Origin: Candidatus Levyibacteriota bacterium
GTDB lineage: Bacteria; Patescibacteria; Microgenomatia; Levybacterales; UBA12049
Direction: 5' to 3'
Length of the DNA stretch: 27,317 nt
NCBI GenBank assembly: GCA_003173915.1
Contig: PPGL01000007.1
Span: 1-27,317 of the forward strand
Numbering within the stretch: the first letter of the stretch is position 1; every line of letters begins with the position of its first letter. Both the position numbers and the translations under genes were made by a program. Positions 7,888 to 15,392 of the stretch are shown piece after piece. The notes beneath the pieces are model-generated. The model had not been told where the DNA came from. It ran no database searches and saw only the letters and a list, made by a program, of their open reading frames with translations.

Positions 7888-8134
7888 ATGCCAATGATTG
7901 ATATTTACGCGATAAGCGATACTTTCAAAGATAAAAGAAACTAGCAGCTTATGCTACCACATCTTTGAAAGCCATAGAAGGAGATCCAGATATTCCTATG
8001 TTGCGCAAAACACTGCAGCATTTATTCATGAGTTGAAGAAGGCGGTTGGATATTGGGGACATGCTCAGACCAATGATGAACTCGTAACTGCAGCACGAAA
8101 TGAAATAGCAAGGTCTAAAGGAAATGCTAAATAA
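7888..8134 (+). pseudogene. Frame-broken tautomerase (4-oxalocrotonate tautomerase-like)
   Basis: AAAGGAGAT ribosome site precedes ATG 7888. The first frame reads MPMIDIYAISDTFKDKRN and stops at 7944. The reading continues from 7941 in a second frame as LAAYATTSLKAIEG and DPDIPMLRK, then in a third as NTAAFIHELKKAVGYWGHAQ and TNDELVTAARNEIARSKG, stopping at 8134. The N-terminal MPMIDIYA and the IPM-RKNTAAFIHEL stretch match small tautomerases whose catalytic base is the N-terminal proline. Two frame changes make a working product unlikely. The final 30 residues do not resemble the family, so the end may be a fusion with other sequence. An upstream divergent promoter/operator region suggests it once had its own regulator. 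Confidence 0.65.
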
Positions 8135-8167
8135 AATCTGATATTTACAAACTGATTTTCAATAGGG

Positions 8168-8716
8168 ATGAATAAACTAACAATTTCTCCAAATAAAAAT
8201 GACCATTCTCAAGGAGAAGAAAATGCTCCAGTTACTCTTGTTCAATATGGAGATTTCGAATGTCCATACTGTGGACAAGCGTACCCAATTATAAAAGAAT
8301 TGCAAAAACTAGAAAAAAACTCATTGCTGTTTATATTCCGAAATTTCCCTTTGTCTCAAGTTCATCCTCACTCAATCCATGCAGCACTTGCAGCTGAAGC
8401 TGCAGCAAAGCAAGGAAAATTTTGGGAGATGCACGACATGCTGTATGAAAACCAACAGGCATTAGAAGATCACGACTTACTTATGTATGCAAAAGAGTTA
8501 GGATTGGATATAAATAAGTTTGAAGAAGATATAAAGTCGGAAACAATTGAAAAAAGAGTTGAAGATGATTTTATGAGTGGCATAAGAAGTGGAGTAAATG
8601 GGACACCAACATTTTTTATTAATGGAATACGCTACGATGGTTCCTACGAACTCTCTGCTTTGCAGGATGCTATTAAGAAAACTATCAGAAATAAAAAAGG
8701 AGAAAGTTCTGAATGA
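8168..8716 (+). CDS. DsbA-like thioredoxin-fold oxidoreductase, 182 aa
   Basis: Disulfide exchange protein of the DsbA/FrnE type. The active site FECPYCGQAYP has Cys32 and Cys35, and the cis-proline loop is VNGTPTFFINGIRYDG (Pro147). The alpha-helical insertion lies between them (about 60-140). Length fits the family. There is no signal peptide or membrane anchor, so it either acts in the cytoplasm or the secretion signal was lost. The CPYC motif differs from the CPHC of periplasmic DsbA. It is the first of three tightly packed genes: its stop overlaps the start of the peroxiredoxin (ATGA), so the two are translationally coupled and probably form a peroxide-defence unit in which this protein could reduce the peroxiredoxin. 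That partnership is inference. Confidence 0.85.
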   Translation: MNKLTISPNKNDHSQGEENAPVTLVQYGDFECPYCGQAYPIIKELQKLEKNSLLFIFRNFPLSQVHPHSIHAALAAEAAAKQGKFWEMHDMLYENQQALEDHDLLMYAKELGLDINKFEEDIKSETIEKRVEDDFMSGIRSGVNGTPTFFINGIRYDGSYELSALQDAIKKTIRNKKGESSE

Positions 8717-9282
8717 GAGCGTATAGCAGTTCATGGAAAAGATCCAAACCATCAGCTCATGATAGAGAATTTAGTGCTCATCAGACGCAAGAAAATGTTC
8801 AAATTGAAAAGAAGCAACCTCTTGCAGTGGGAGCAAAGGCGCCAAATTTTAGCCTAAAAGATACTCCTGATCAAAAAGTATCGCTGTTAGATTTTGTAGG
8901 TCAAACTGTTATCTTGGCATTTTATCCAGCAGATTTTAGTCCGGTTTGTGGAAATGAAATGACGCTATTTAATGAAGTATTACCGGAGTTTCAGAAATAT
9001 AATGCACAGTTTTTAGGTATTTCTGTTGATAACATTTGGAGCCATCTTGCTTTTGCTAAAGATCGGAACCTTCGTTTTCCATTGCTTTCTGATTTTCATC
9101 CAAAAGGAGAAGTTTCAAAGTTGTATAATGCGTACCGTGAAGAAGATGGAGAATCAGAACGTGCGTTGTACGTTATCGATGAAAAAGGTTTTATATCGTG
9201 GGGTTACATTTCTCCTGTTGGTATAGCGCCTGGAGCAGACGGAGTATTAGCTGCTCTGGAAAAATTAAAGAAACACTCCTAG
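8713..9282 (+). CDS. Peroxiredoxin (AhpC/TSA/BCP family), 189 aa
   Basis: Thiol peroxidase reducing hydrogen peroxide or organic peroxides. The peroxidatic motif FYPADFSPVCGNEM contains Cys79. GAKAPNFSLKDT (40-51) is the usual entry strand, and RALYVIDEKGFISWGYISP is the family's late beta-hairpin. No clear resolving cysteine is seen, so it may be a 1-Cys type relying on an external thiol such as the adjacent DsbA-like protein. The start is supported by AAGGAG (8697-8702) and a four-base ATGA overlap with the upstream gene. The first 35 residues are polar and unusual for the family (typical proteins begin near residue 36), so they may be a tail or fused leftover sequence. Confidence 0.85.
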   Translation: MRAYSSSWKRSKPSAHDREFSAHQTQENVQIEKKQPLAVGAKAPNFSLKDTPDQKVSLLDFVGQTVILAFYPADFSPVCGNEMTLFNEVLPEFQKYNAQFLGISVDNIWSHLAFAKDRNLRFPLLSDFHPKGEVSKLYNAYREEDGESERALYVIDEKGFISWGYISPVGIAPGADGVLAALEKLKKHS

Positions 9283-9285
9283 TAT

Positions 9286-9849
9286 ATGCACAAAACACGC
9301 TGTGAATGGGTAGGAAATGACCCACTAATGATTTCCTATCACGATACAGAATGGGGTGTTCCTACTTACAATGACAAAGCGCTTTTTGAATTCCTCATTC
9401 TTGAAGGAGCGCAAGCTGGGCTTTCTTGGACAACAATATTAAGAAAAAGAGAAAATTATAGAAAAGCATTTGATAATTTTAATGTTAATAAAATCGCTCA
9501 GTACGATTCAAAAAAAATCTCTTCCCTTCTTTCTAACGAAGGCATTATTAGAAATAAACTCAAAATTGCAGCAACCATTCAAAACGCAAAAGCATTCCTT
9601 AATGTACAAAAAGAGTTTGGAACTTTTGATAAATATATATGGCAATTTGTGGGAAGTAAACCAATAAAAAGTACTTTCAAAAAGTTAAGTGATTATCCAG
9701 CAAGAACAAAAGAAGCAGAAACAATGAGTAAAGATTTACTGAAAAGAGGTTTCAAGTTTGTTGGCCCCACCATCTGTTATGCTTTTATGCAAGCTGTAGG
9801 TATCGTAAATGATCATCAAGTGCAGTGCTTTCGTTACAACGAAGTATAG
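9286..9849 (+). CDS. tag: DNA-3-methyladenine glycosylase I (Tag), 187 aa
   Basis: Base-excision repair enzyme removing 3-methyladenine from alkylated DNA. RCEWVGNDPLMISYHDTEWG carries the N-terminal zinc ligands Cys6 and His19; NDHQVQCF carries the C-terminal pair His177 and Cys181. LEGAQAGLSWTTILRKRENY (39-58) includes the substrate-pocket glutamate and tryptophan. KFVGPTICYAFMQAVGIVND is the family's conserved C-terminal helix. Full length (187 versus about 187-190) and all key residues intact. It starts three bases after the peroxiredoxin stop with no separate promoter, so it is the third gene of an oxidative/alkylation damage operon. A repeat copy follows its stop by 11 bases. Confidence 0.95.
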   Translation: MHKTRCEWVGNDPLMISYHDTEWGVPTYNDKALFEFLILEGAQAGLSWTTILRKRENYRKAFDNFNVNKIAQYDSKKISSLLSNEGIIRNKLKIAATIQNAKAFLNVQKEFGTFDKYIWQFVGSKPIKSTFKKLSDYPARTKEAETMSKDLLKRGFKFVGPTICYAFMQAVGIVNDHQVQCFRYNEV

Positions 9850-9860
9850 TGCAAGTTACT

Positions 9861-9896
9861 TTGATAAAAAGTTCCGATATAGTCTAGTAGTGCCAG
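9861..9896 (+). repeat. Intergenic array repeat, left half only (R1)
   Basis: TTGATAAAAAGTTCC, then ATATAGTCTAGTAGTGCCAG, just after the Tag stop codon. It shares the 17-base block CTTTGATAAAAAGTTCC with the copy at 13897. The GCCTC and GGATTCGAAC blocks are missing. Confidence 0.7.
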
Positions 9897-9976
9897 CAAA
9901 ACTTATAGTATTATACTGTTTTCTTATTGTCCTTTAAATACTTTATTATTATAGATAATCGCTGAAAGTTAAAATC

Positions 9977-9988
9977 TGCTAATATAGA
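9977..9988 (+). promoter_or_regulatory. -10 region of the TMTC-like gene (leaderless or nearly so)
   Basis: TGC-TAATAT (9977-9985) overlaps TATAGA (9983-9988). TATAGA ends six bases before the ATG at 9995. No Shine-Dalgarno is present. Confidence 0.5.
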
Positions 9989-9994
9989 TCTTGC

Positions 9995-11761
9995 ATGGAT
10001 GGATTATTCGCAGCCTCTGATAAAGAAGAAATAGTGAAAGAATTTTCTTTTAAAGACCTCTTTGTACCCCTTACAACGGGAAAAGCAATTATATGGATCA
10101 TTGTCGTTGGTCTAATTGTTTATTTAAGTATGCTCTTTAATGATTTTGTTTGGGATGATAAAGTTTACATCCTTTTTAATATAGATATTCATGCAATAAA
10201 TTTTTTTTACTTGTTTGGACCCAATTCTTTTAATAATATTAGCCAATATCGTCCGATTGTTGCCATTTTTTTTGCTTTTTTATATTCAATTTTTCATGAT
10301 AGTCCATTTTTTTATCATTTTTTTAATTTAGGATTACATATTACTAATACAATTCTAGTTTTTTATTTTCTTAAACATTTTTTTAAGAAAGAGCTTGTTC
10401 TTATTGCTTCACTATTTTTTCTCATCCATCCAATGCAAGTAGAATCTGTTTCACTTGCAACTTCTGTAGATAATTTATTGTTTTTCTTTTTTGGAATGAT
10501 GTCTATTTTAATTTTTTTGAAAGAAAAAATAAATAATAAAAAATTGGTTCTTGGAGTTTTGATGTTATTGCTTTCATTACTTTCTAAAGAAACGGGAGCT
10601 CTTTTTTTGGTTGTTATTCTAGCATATCGTATTTTTTATTTGAAAAAATTGATAAACTTTAAAATTTTAGCAGGATTTACTATGGCATTTGCGTTTTACT
10701 TCCTATTGAGATTTGGAGTTGGGCATATATATTTTACAAATAATGACTATAGATCAATTGCTCAATTGCCTCTTTCACTTCGATTAATAAATATCCCAGC
10801 AATTTTTTTATATTATATTAAAACCTTCTTTTTTCCAGTAACATTAGCTATCAACCAACAATGGGTAATTACATCAATTACGGTTAATTCATTTTACATA
10901 CCAGTTATTCTAATTGTTTGTTTCTTTTCTCTAGTAGCGTCTTTTGCATTCTCTATTAGAAATAATATTGTTCATTTTAAAACATATATCTTTTTTTTAA
11001 TGTGGTTTTTAATTGGACTTTTATTTCATTCACAAATTTTTCCTCTTGATGTTACTGTTGCTGACAGATTTTTTTATTTTTCTATCGTTGGATTATTAGG
11101 AATGCTATGTGTTATGTATCAAATAGGATTTTCAGAAAAAAATTTCAGAATTGCTGCCCTTTATACTAGTATTATAATACTCGCTGTTTTTTCAGTCCGG
11201 ACATTTATACGTAATGGAAATTGGCAGAATGAAATTACTCTTTATACGCATGATCTAAAAATTCATGAAAGTGCTGATATAGAAAATAATTTAGGCGTTG
11301 ATTACTTAAATAATCAAAATTACGAAGAAGCACTGAATCATTTTAAGAAATCAGCTTCGCTTTCTGCAAATGAAGGGAATCTTTCAAATTTAGGTCTTGC
11401 CTATGAAAAATTGGGCAATTTGCAATTAGCAGAAAAAAATTTTCAAAAAAGTCTAATAATGAACAAATATCCTCCTCGAGATCATAAAACTGCTTTGTTT
11501 GCTACATCAGTACGATTATCCTATTTATATCTTCTTGAGCATAAAGATAAAATTGCATACGCGTTTATTAAATCAAAATTGCAGATCTATCCAACAAACG
11601 GATACTTATGGGAATACTTGGCAATTAGCGAATATAGATTGAATAAAAAACAAGACTCTCTTACTGATATTCAAACAGCTTCTACATATTCATCAGAACC
11701 GGAGATCGGTCAAGCAGCTCAGTTGATTAAGAATAATAAAACTATAATATTGGCACCGTAA
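9995..11761 (+). CDS. TMTC-like membrane mannosyltransferase with TPR tail, 588 aa
   Basis: Multi-pass membrane protein resembling the DUF1736/TMTC family of GT-C glycosyltransferases, which use lipid-linked sugars to modify proteins outside the membrane. Signature blocks are FNDFVWDDK (48-56, the acidic catalytic-type loop after the first membrane helix), SQYRPI (83-88), HPMQVESVSLATSVDN (145-160) and LLSKETGALF (195-204). About ten hydrophobic helices span 30-400. From residue 424 the protein is soluble and helical, with TPR-like units such as IENNLGVDYLNNQNYEEALN and LSNLGLAYEKLGNLQLAEKN. Very T-rich coding sequence. It has its own -10 and is followed by a broken secreted-protein gene, which could once have been a substrate; that is speculation. 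Acceptor and sugar unknown. Confidence 0.75.
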   Translation: MDGLFAASDKEEIVKEFSFKDLFVPLTTGKAIIWIIVVGLIVYLSMLFNDFVWDDKVYILFNIDIHAINFFYLFGPNSFNNISQYRPIVAIFFAFLYSIFHDSPFFYHFFNLGLHITNTILVFYFLKHFFKKELVLIASLFFLIHPMQVESVSLATSVDNLLFFFFGMMSILIFLKEKINNKKLVLGVLMLLLSLLSKETGALFLVVILAYRIFYLKKLINFKILAGFTMAFAFYFLLRFGVGHIYFTNNDYRSIAQLPLSLRLINIPAIFLYYIKTFFFPVTLAINQQWVITSITVNSFYIPVILIVCFFSLVASFAFSIRNNIVHFKTYIFFLMWFLIGLLFHSQIFPLDVTVADRFFYFSIVGLLGMLCVMYQIGFSEKNFRIAALYTSIIILAVFSVRTFIRNGNWQNEITLYTHDLKIHESADIENNLGVDYLNNQNYEEALNHFKKSASLSANEGNLSNLGLAYEKLGNLQLAEKNFQKSLIMNKYPPRDHKTALFATSVRLSYLYLLEHKDKIAYAFIKSKLQIYPTNGYLWEYLAISEYRLNKKQDSLTDIQTASTYSSEPEIGQAAQLIKNNKTIILAP

Positions 11762-11784
11762 ATAATAAAAATTAATTATACCTA

Positions 11785-11813
11785 TTGACAAAGTTTTAAG
11801 ATAGCAATAGAGT
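11785..11813 (+). promoter_or_regulatory. Promoter of the broken secreted-protein gene
   Basis: Consensus -35 TTGACA (11785-11790), 17-base spacer, TAGAGT (11808-11813). The ATG follows at 11829 without a clear Shine-Dalgarno. Confidence 0.5.
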
Positions 11814-11828
11814 AAGTATGAGATCTAC

Positions 11829-12665
11829 ATGAAAATTTGGTCATTGCTCCTCTCCTTCATATCTTTTGGAATCTTTGCTGGCTTTTTATTATTTCCAAAA
11901 CACGTTTTTGCCGCTGATTTTCAATTGCAAGGTTTAGTTACCGATAATTCCTCAACTGGGATAGTAGGCGCCAACAGTTGATATTTTTAATGTTGGTACC
12001 ACAACCAATATAGTACCTCCAACAACAACTGATGGTACGGGATCGTATATTTTTAATAATCTTCCTTCTGGAACTTATGATATTGAAGTAACTCCTCCTT
12101 CTGGAAGCACATTTGGACCTGCAATTGGTCTCAGTCAGAATATATCTGCAAACAGCACGCTCAATTTTATTTTAGTACCTGCCGGAACCGCCATGTTTTC
12201 TGGGTATGTGTATGACGCATCTGGGACTGCTCTTTCTGAACAGACAGTGGAGTTATCAGGAAATGGTACTGATGCAAAGATAACAACAGGTTATGATGGA
12301 AGTTATTCTTTACAAGTAAATACTGGGACATATAATCTTGATATATCTCATGGGGAAATACAACGCAAAATATACCGGGAAATTATGATTTAACGGTACA
12401 GAATTATGCGCTTGCGCAACCGAGTGTATTAGATATCACCATTCCAGCAAAACAGGTTATTGTGCATGTTCAGGATGCATTTGCAACACCCCTAGGGAAT
12501 ATAGATGTTATTGGACAGAATTCTCCTGGTATTATAGGAAACACCATTTCTATTGGTAATAATCTAACAGCAAAGGGAAATTTTGCATCACCTCAAAGGT
12601 CATCCAGTGCGAATGAGAAGGTTTTTATTGACATTTTATCTTTAAGTCTGATTAACTATAAATAG
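11829..12665 (+). pseudogene. Broken secreted protein with carboxypeptidase-regulatory/SpaA-like repeats
   Basis: The first frame begins with a good signal peptide (MKIWSLLLSFISFGIFAGFL, then VFAADF), followed by QLQGLVTDNSSTGIVGA, and stops at 11981. One extra base near 11976 explains this: the next frame continues VDIFNVGTT, DGTGSYIFNNLPSGTYDIEV, then MFSGYVYDASGTALSEQTVE and DGSYSLQVNTGTYNLDI. A second frame change in the run at 12352-12358 leads to NTTQNIPGNYDLTVQNYALA and later VIVHVQDAFATPLGNIDVIG, ending at 12665. The repeating G-Y/S-Y-x-x-LPxGTYDI pattern is that of Ig-like carboxypeptidase-regulatory or Cna-B-type domains in surface proteins. The last 30 residues are unlike a domain end, so it is probably also truncated. 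Confidence 0.75.
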
Positions 12666-12673
12666 CTTATACA

Positions 12674-13132
12674 ATGAAAAATCTTAAAGGGTTTGCTTTA
12701 CTTCGCATTTTTTTTGGAATAGTTTGGCTGATTGATGCATATTTTAAGTGGCAACCATCATTCCAAACTAACTTTATATCCTATGTAACTGGAGGACTTG
12801 ATGGACAGCCTGTTTTTATTCAAACATGGATTCACTTCTGGATATCCGTTATTGGGGTAAATCCTCATTTATTTGCGATAACAACTGCAGCTGTAGAAAC
12901 AATAATTGCGCTTGGTTTAATTCTTGGTTTATTTACACGCCCAATTATTTTTCTGGGTATTGTATTTGCTCTTGCTATCTGGACAACAGCAGAAAGTTTT
13001 GGAGGACCATATAAAGCTGGCTCGACAGATATTGGTGCTGCAATAATCTATGTATTAGTATTTGTAGCACTACTTCTGGGAGAAAGCTGGAAAGCACTTA
13101 GTCTTGATGCCAAATTATTTAAAAAGAAATAG
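12674..13132 (+). CDS. DoxX-family membrane protein, 152 aa
   Basis: Small integral membrane protein with four hydrophobic helices (about 5-20, 55-75, 80-100 and 115-135). ALLRIFFGIVWLIDAYFKW at the N-terminus, AAVETIIALGLILGLFTRP in the centre and SFGGPYKAGSTDIGAAIIYV are typical of DoxX/DUF-type oxidoreductase-associated membrane proteins. Family members are linked to redox homeostasis or thiosulfate metabolism, but the biochemical role is generally unproven. Its start lies only eight bases after the broken secreted-protein gene, and a TATAAA lies 11 bases before the ATG, so it may have a short leader of its own. A repeat copy follows the stop by 11 bases. Confidence 0.75.
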   Translation: MKNLKGFALLRIFFGIVWLIDAYFKWQPSFQTNFISYVTGGLDGQPVFIQTWIHFWISVIGVNPHLFAITTAAVETIIALGLILGLFTRPIIFLGIVFALAIWTTAESFGGPYKAGSTDIGAAIIYVLVFVALLLGESWKALSLDAKLFKKK

Positions 13133-13143
13133 TCTAGAACAGT

Positions 13144-13243
13144 AAAAAGTTCCGACAACATCAATAAGCCCCAGCCAAGTTTTTGCCTTAATTTAGCCTT
13201 GAATTTTAATTTAAATTGCCTTGATGAAGATTGGATTCGAACT
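13144..13243 (+). repeat. Intergenic array repeat, full-length copy (R2)
   Basis: AAAAAGTTCCGACA at the left, then CCCCAGCC, TTTTGCCT, TTTAGCCTTGAA and the right end TTGGATTCGAACT (13231-13243). The ends can pair (AGTTC with GAACT; with one bulged C the pairing extends to seven base pairs). It lies between the DoxX stop and the promoter of the next gene. Confidence 0.7.
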
Positions 13244-13267
13244 AATACTAGTAATATATCAATGGTA

Positions 13268-13276
13268 TGTTAGAAT
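13268..13276 (+). promoter_or_regulatory. Extended -10 promoter of the RibD/DHFR-like gene (leaderless)
   Basis: TGT-TAGAAT ends seven bases before ATG 13284. This selects 13284 over upstream in-frame codons that would add 21 residues unlike the family. Confidence 0.65.
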
Positions 13277-13283
13277 TATTCTA

Positions 13284-13892
13284 ATGAGAAAGATTTTTGT
13301 CCTTGAGTTTATTACCATGGATGGTGTCATCCAAGCACCCGGTGGTTCCAAAGAAGATGCAACCGAAGGCTTCAAATATGGCGGTTGGATGGGACCATAT
13401 TTTGGAAAAGATGAGATTGCGGGTCAAGAAATGCAAAGGCAAATGAAAGAGACAGCTGCTCTTCTTCTTGGCAGAAAAACATATGACATTTTTGCTGGGT
13501 TTTGGCCACAACATGCAACAGAAGCGGAAGGTTGGCCACAAGTAAACAAAATCACAAAATATATTGTTTCAAAAACTCTTCAAAACCCCACATGGGAAAA
13601 TACTGTCGTGTTACACAATATCGAAGCATTAAAAAAACTCAAAAATTCGGACGGTCCAGACCTCCAAGTCTATGGAAGTGCAAATCTTGTACAGTCATTA
13701 ATGGAGCATGATTTAGTAGATGAATTTTGGCTGAAAATATTTCCAATCACCTTGGGTAGTGGAAAACGATTATTTGAGAGTGGCACGATCCCAGCTTCCT
13801 TTAAGCTCTTCAACTCTAAAATTTCCCCAAACGGTATCATTTTTGCATATTACAAGCGCGCAGGAGATATCAAAACAGAATCAATAGTATAA
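13284..13892 (+). CDS. Dihydrofolate-reductase-family protein (RibD C-terminal domain-like), 202 aa
   Basis: NADPH-dependent reductase-fold protein of the stand-alone RibD-C/DHFR-like family. MRKIFVLEFITMDGVIQAPG is the standard first strand and loop, LLLGRKTYDIFAGFWP is the cofactor-side GRKTYD motif, YIVSKTL and VVLHN are the central strands, DLQVYGSANLVQSLMEHDLV carries the G-S/G cofactor loop, and DEFWLKIFPITLGSGKRLFE is the typical LxxxPVxLGxGxxLF segment. All motifs are intact. True substrate unknown: most such proteins are neither DHFR nor riboflavin reductase. An earlier start at 13221 is possible but the added residues are not conserved and overlap the promoter. Flanked by repeat copies on both sides. 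Confidence 0.85.
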   Translation: MRKIFVLEFITMDGVIQAPGGSKEDATEGFKYGGWMGPYFGKDEIAGQEMQRQMKETAALLLGRKTYDIFAGFWPQHATEAEGWPQVNKITKYIVSKTLQNPTWENTVVLHNIEALKKLKNSDGPDLQVYGSANLVQSLMEHDLVDEFWLKIFPITLGSGKRLFESGTIPASFKLFNSKISPNGIIFAYYKRAGDIKTESIV

Positions 13893-13902
13893 CTTCTTTG
13901 AT

Positions 13903-13995
13903 AAAAAGTTCCTACATAGTCTAAGAGAGCCAGCTTTTTTCTCTTGCCTCGAAAACAATATCAAACTGCATAGACAGAACTGCTGGATTCGAGCT
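13903..13995 (+). repeat. Intergenic array repeat, full-length copy (R3)
   Basis: AAAAAGTTCCTACATAGTCT, GAGAGCCAGC, TTGCCTCGAAAAC and the right end TGGATTCGAGCT. It fills the gap between two convergent genes (stop at 13892; leftward kinase stop at 14003). Confidence 0.75.
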
Positions 13996-14002
13996 CTAGA
14001 GT

Positions 14003-15175
14003 CTATTTCTTTTTGTATATAGGAAGTGAGAAATAAAACGTTGCACCTTTCCCTAGTTCGCTTTTTGCCCATATGCTTCCCCCATGTCGTTTTATTATTT
14101 CAGACGATATATATAAGCCAAGTCCAAACCCTTGGACACCTTTCTTTTTTGTTTGATAAAATCGATTGAATAATAACGGAAGTTCTTTTTTGGGTATTCC
14201 TTTTCCAAAATCTTGCACGCTAATGATTACTCCCTTTTTAGTGGTTGAAATCCTTACATTTACTTTTTTGCTCTCTGGAGCATGTTTAATCGCATTTGTA
14301 AGTAAGTTGGTTAGTACTTCTTCAATTCCATCAAAATCAAAGGATGCAAGAATGCTTTTTTTATCTTCTTGCAGGATAATTTTTTGTTTTTTTGTCGTGT
14401 TTTGAATATCACTTATAGCCTTTTTTACTACTTCGTTAATAACTTTTTTCTTTTTATGTATCATCTTATTTCCTTCTCCTTCTCCTTCTCCTTCTCCTAT
14501 TCTGCCTATATCGAGTAATCGGTTGGTAAGTTTTATCATGTTATCCACTTGTTGAGAAATACCTTGAATCATACGTTGGTCATTTTTATCTTCTGAATTT
14601 TTTAAACGTTTTTCCAGTAACTGAACGAATGGTTTTATTGAAGCGAGTGGGGTTTTGAGTTCGTGACTAGCAATATTAATAAAATCATCTTTTTGCTGTT
14701 CGAGAATCTTTCTCGGAGTAATATCCTCAATTGCCAGCAAAATAAGCTCGGTTTTATTTTCATCCAAAATTATTCGGCGCGCATTAAGAAGCATAGTTTT
14801 TTGCCCAATTTTCTTAAAATTATGCGTTACCTCAAAATTATTAAAAACAGAACTCTGTTGTAATATATCTTCAAGAAGTTTTCGAAGTTCGGGTATATCC
14901 CACTCGCCGGAGTTGAGGTCGTACAGATATTTTCCATGTGTTTCTTCTTTTGTCCTCTTGAAAGTATCGAGAAATGATTTATTAACAGTTTTGATACGAA
15001 GATTTCCATCAAGAATGACGAGAGGTTCACGGACGGTTTCAACAATTGCTTCAGCATATGCATATTTTTCTATGAGTTCTGCAATGCTTAAATCTCGCAG
15101 GTCTTTAACCCATGAAAATCTTTTATCCTCAGCTTGGTTGATATCCTGAATTATTTGTTTTTTTGTAGATTTCAT
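14003..15175 (-). CDS. PAS-domain sensor histidine kinase, 390 aa
   Basis: Cytoplasmic signalling kinase without membrane segments. A PAS domain spans about 43-160 (TVREPLVILDGNLRIKTVN ... LAIEDITPR). HisKA follows with FINIASHELKTPLASIK, where His171 is the phosphorylation site. HATPase has the N box LTNLLTNAIKHAPES, the G1 box VQDFGKGIP, and G2 FGLGLYISSEIIKRHGG. Linker residues 227-235 are a GE repeat encoded by a hexamer microsatellite. The start is taken at ATG 15175 because the longer reading begins at a TTG and adds hydrophobic residues outside the family. No response regulator is nearby. The gene is inverted relative to its neighbours and flanked by two repeat copies pointing the other way. 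It closely resembles the second kinase at 21764 in its C-terminal half. Confidence 0.9.
   Translation of the reverse strand: MKSTKKQIIQDINQAEDKRFSWVKDLRDLSIAELIEKYAYAEAIVETVREPLVILDGNLRIKTVNKSFLDTFKRTKEETHGKYLYDLNSGEWDIPELRKLLEDILQQSSVFNNFEVTHNFKKIGQKTMLLNARRIILDENKTELILLAIEDITPRKILEQQKDDFINIASHELKTPLASIKPFVQLLEKRLKNSEDKNDQRMIQGISQQVDNMIKLTNRLLDIGRIGEGEGEGEGNKMIHKKKKVINEVVKKAISDIQNTTKKQKIILQEDKKSILASFDFDGIEEVLTNLLTNAIKHAPESKKVNVRISTTKKGVIISVQDFGKGIPKKELPLLFNRFYQTKKKGVQGFGLGLYISSEIIKRHGGSIWAKSELGKGATFYFSLPIYKKK
14472..14498. repeat. Hexamer microsatellite inside the kinase gene
   Basis: Four exact copies of CCTTCT plus CCT on the plus strand; on the coding strand this is (AGAAGG)n and encodes alternating Gly-Glu between HisKA and HATPase. 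Unit gain or loss keeps frame and changes linker length by two residues. Confidence 0.9.
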
Positions 15176-15270
15176 TACAATCTGAATTAGAGTGATTTTA
15201 ACAAAGTGCAAAATGGAATACAATCCAAGCAATCATATAGTTATGTGAGTGGGAGAGTTATTTTCTCTAT

Positions 15271-15366
15271 AAAAAGTTCCTACATAGTCCAGTAGTGCCA
15301 GTACCGAATTTTAAGCCTCAAACTTCTATATCAATTTATAGCAACTTCACTTTGGATTCGAACTTT
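15271..15366 (+). repeat. Intergenic array repeat, best full-length copy (R4)
   Basis: AAAAAGTTCCTACATAGTCC, AGTAGTGCCAG, TTTTAAGCCTCAAAC and the right end TTTGGATTCGAACTTT. The outer seven bases AAAGTTC and GAACTTT are complementary. It lies between divergent genes, with the promoter of the rightward one 12 bases beyond. Confidence 0.8.
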
Positions 15367-15377
15367 AGCCTCAGCTC

Positions 15378-15386
15378 TGTTATAAT
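15378..15386 (+). promoter_or_regulatory. Extended -10 promoter of the methyltransferase-like gene (leaderless)
   Basis: TGT-TATAAT ends six bases before ATG 15393. No ribosome-binding site. Confidence 0.7.
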
Positions 15387-15392
15387 TTTTAT

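Noticed and set aside
11829..12665. TGA read as an amino acid to rescue the broken secreted protein
   Set aside because: The reading frame changes at the TGA, and intact genes elsewhere in the window (for example at 8716 and 20580) end in TGA, so the standard code applies.
15352..15364. TTGGATTCGAACT at repeat ends as a minus-strand tRNA T-arm
   Set aside because: No anticodon arm, D-arm or acceptor stem can be built around it in any copy, so no tRNA is called.
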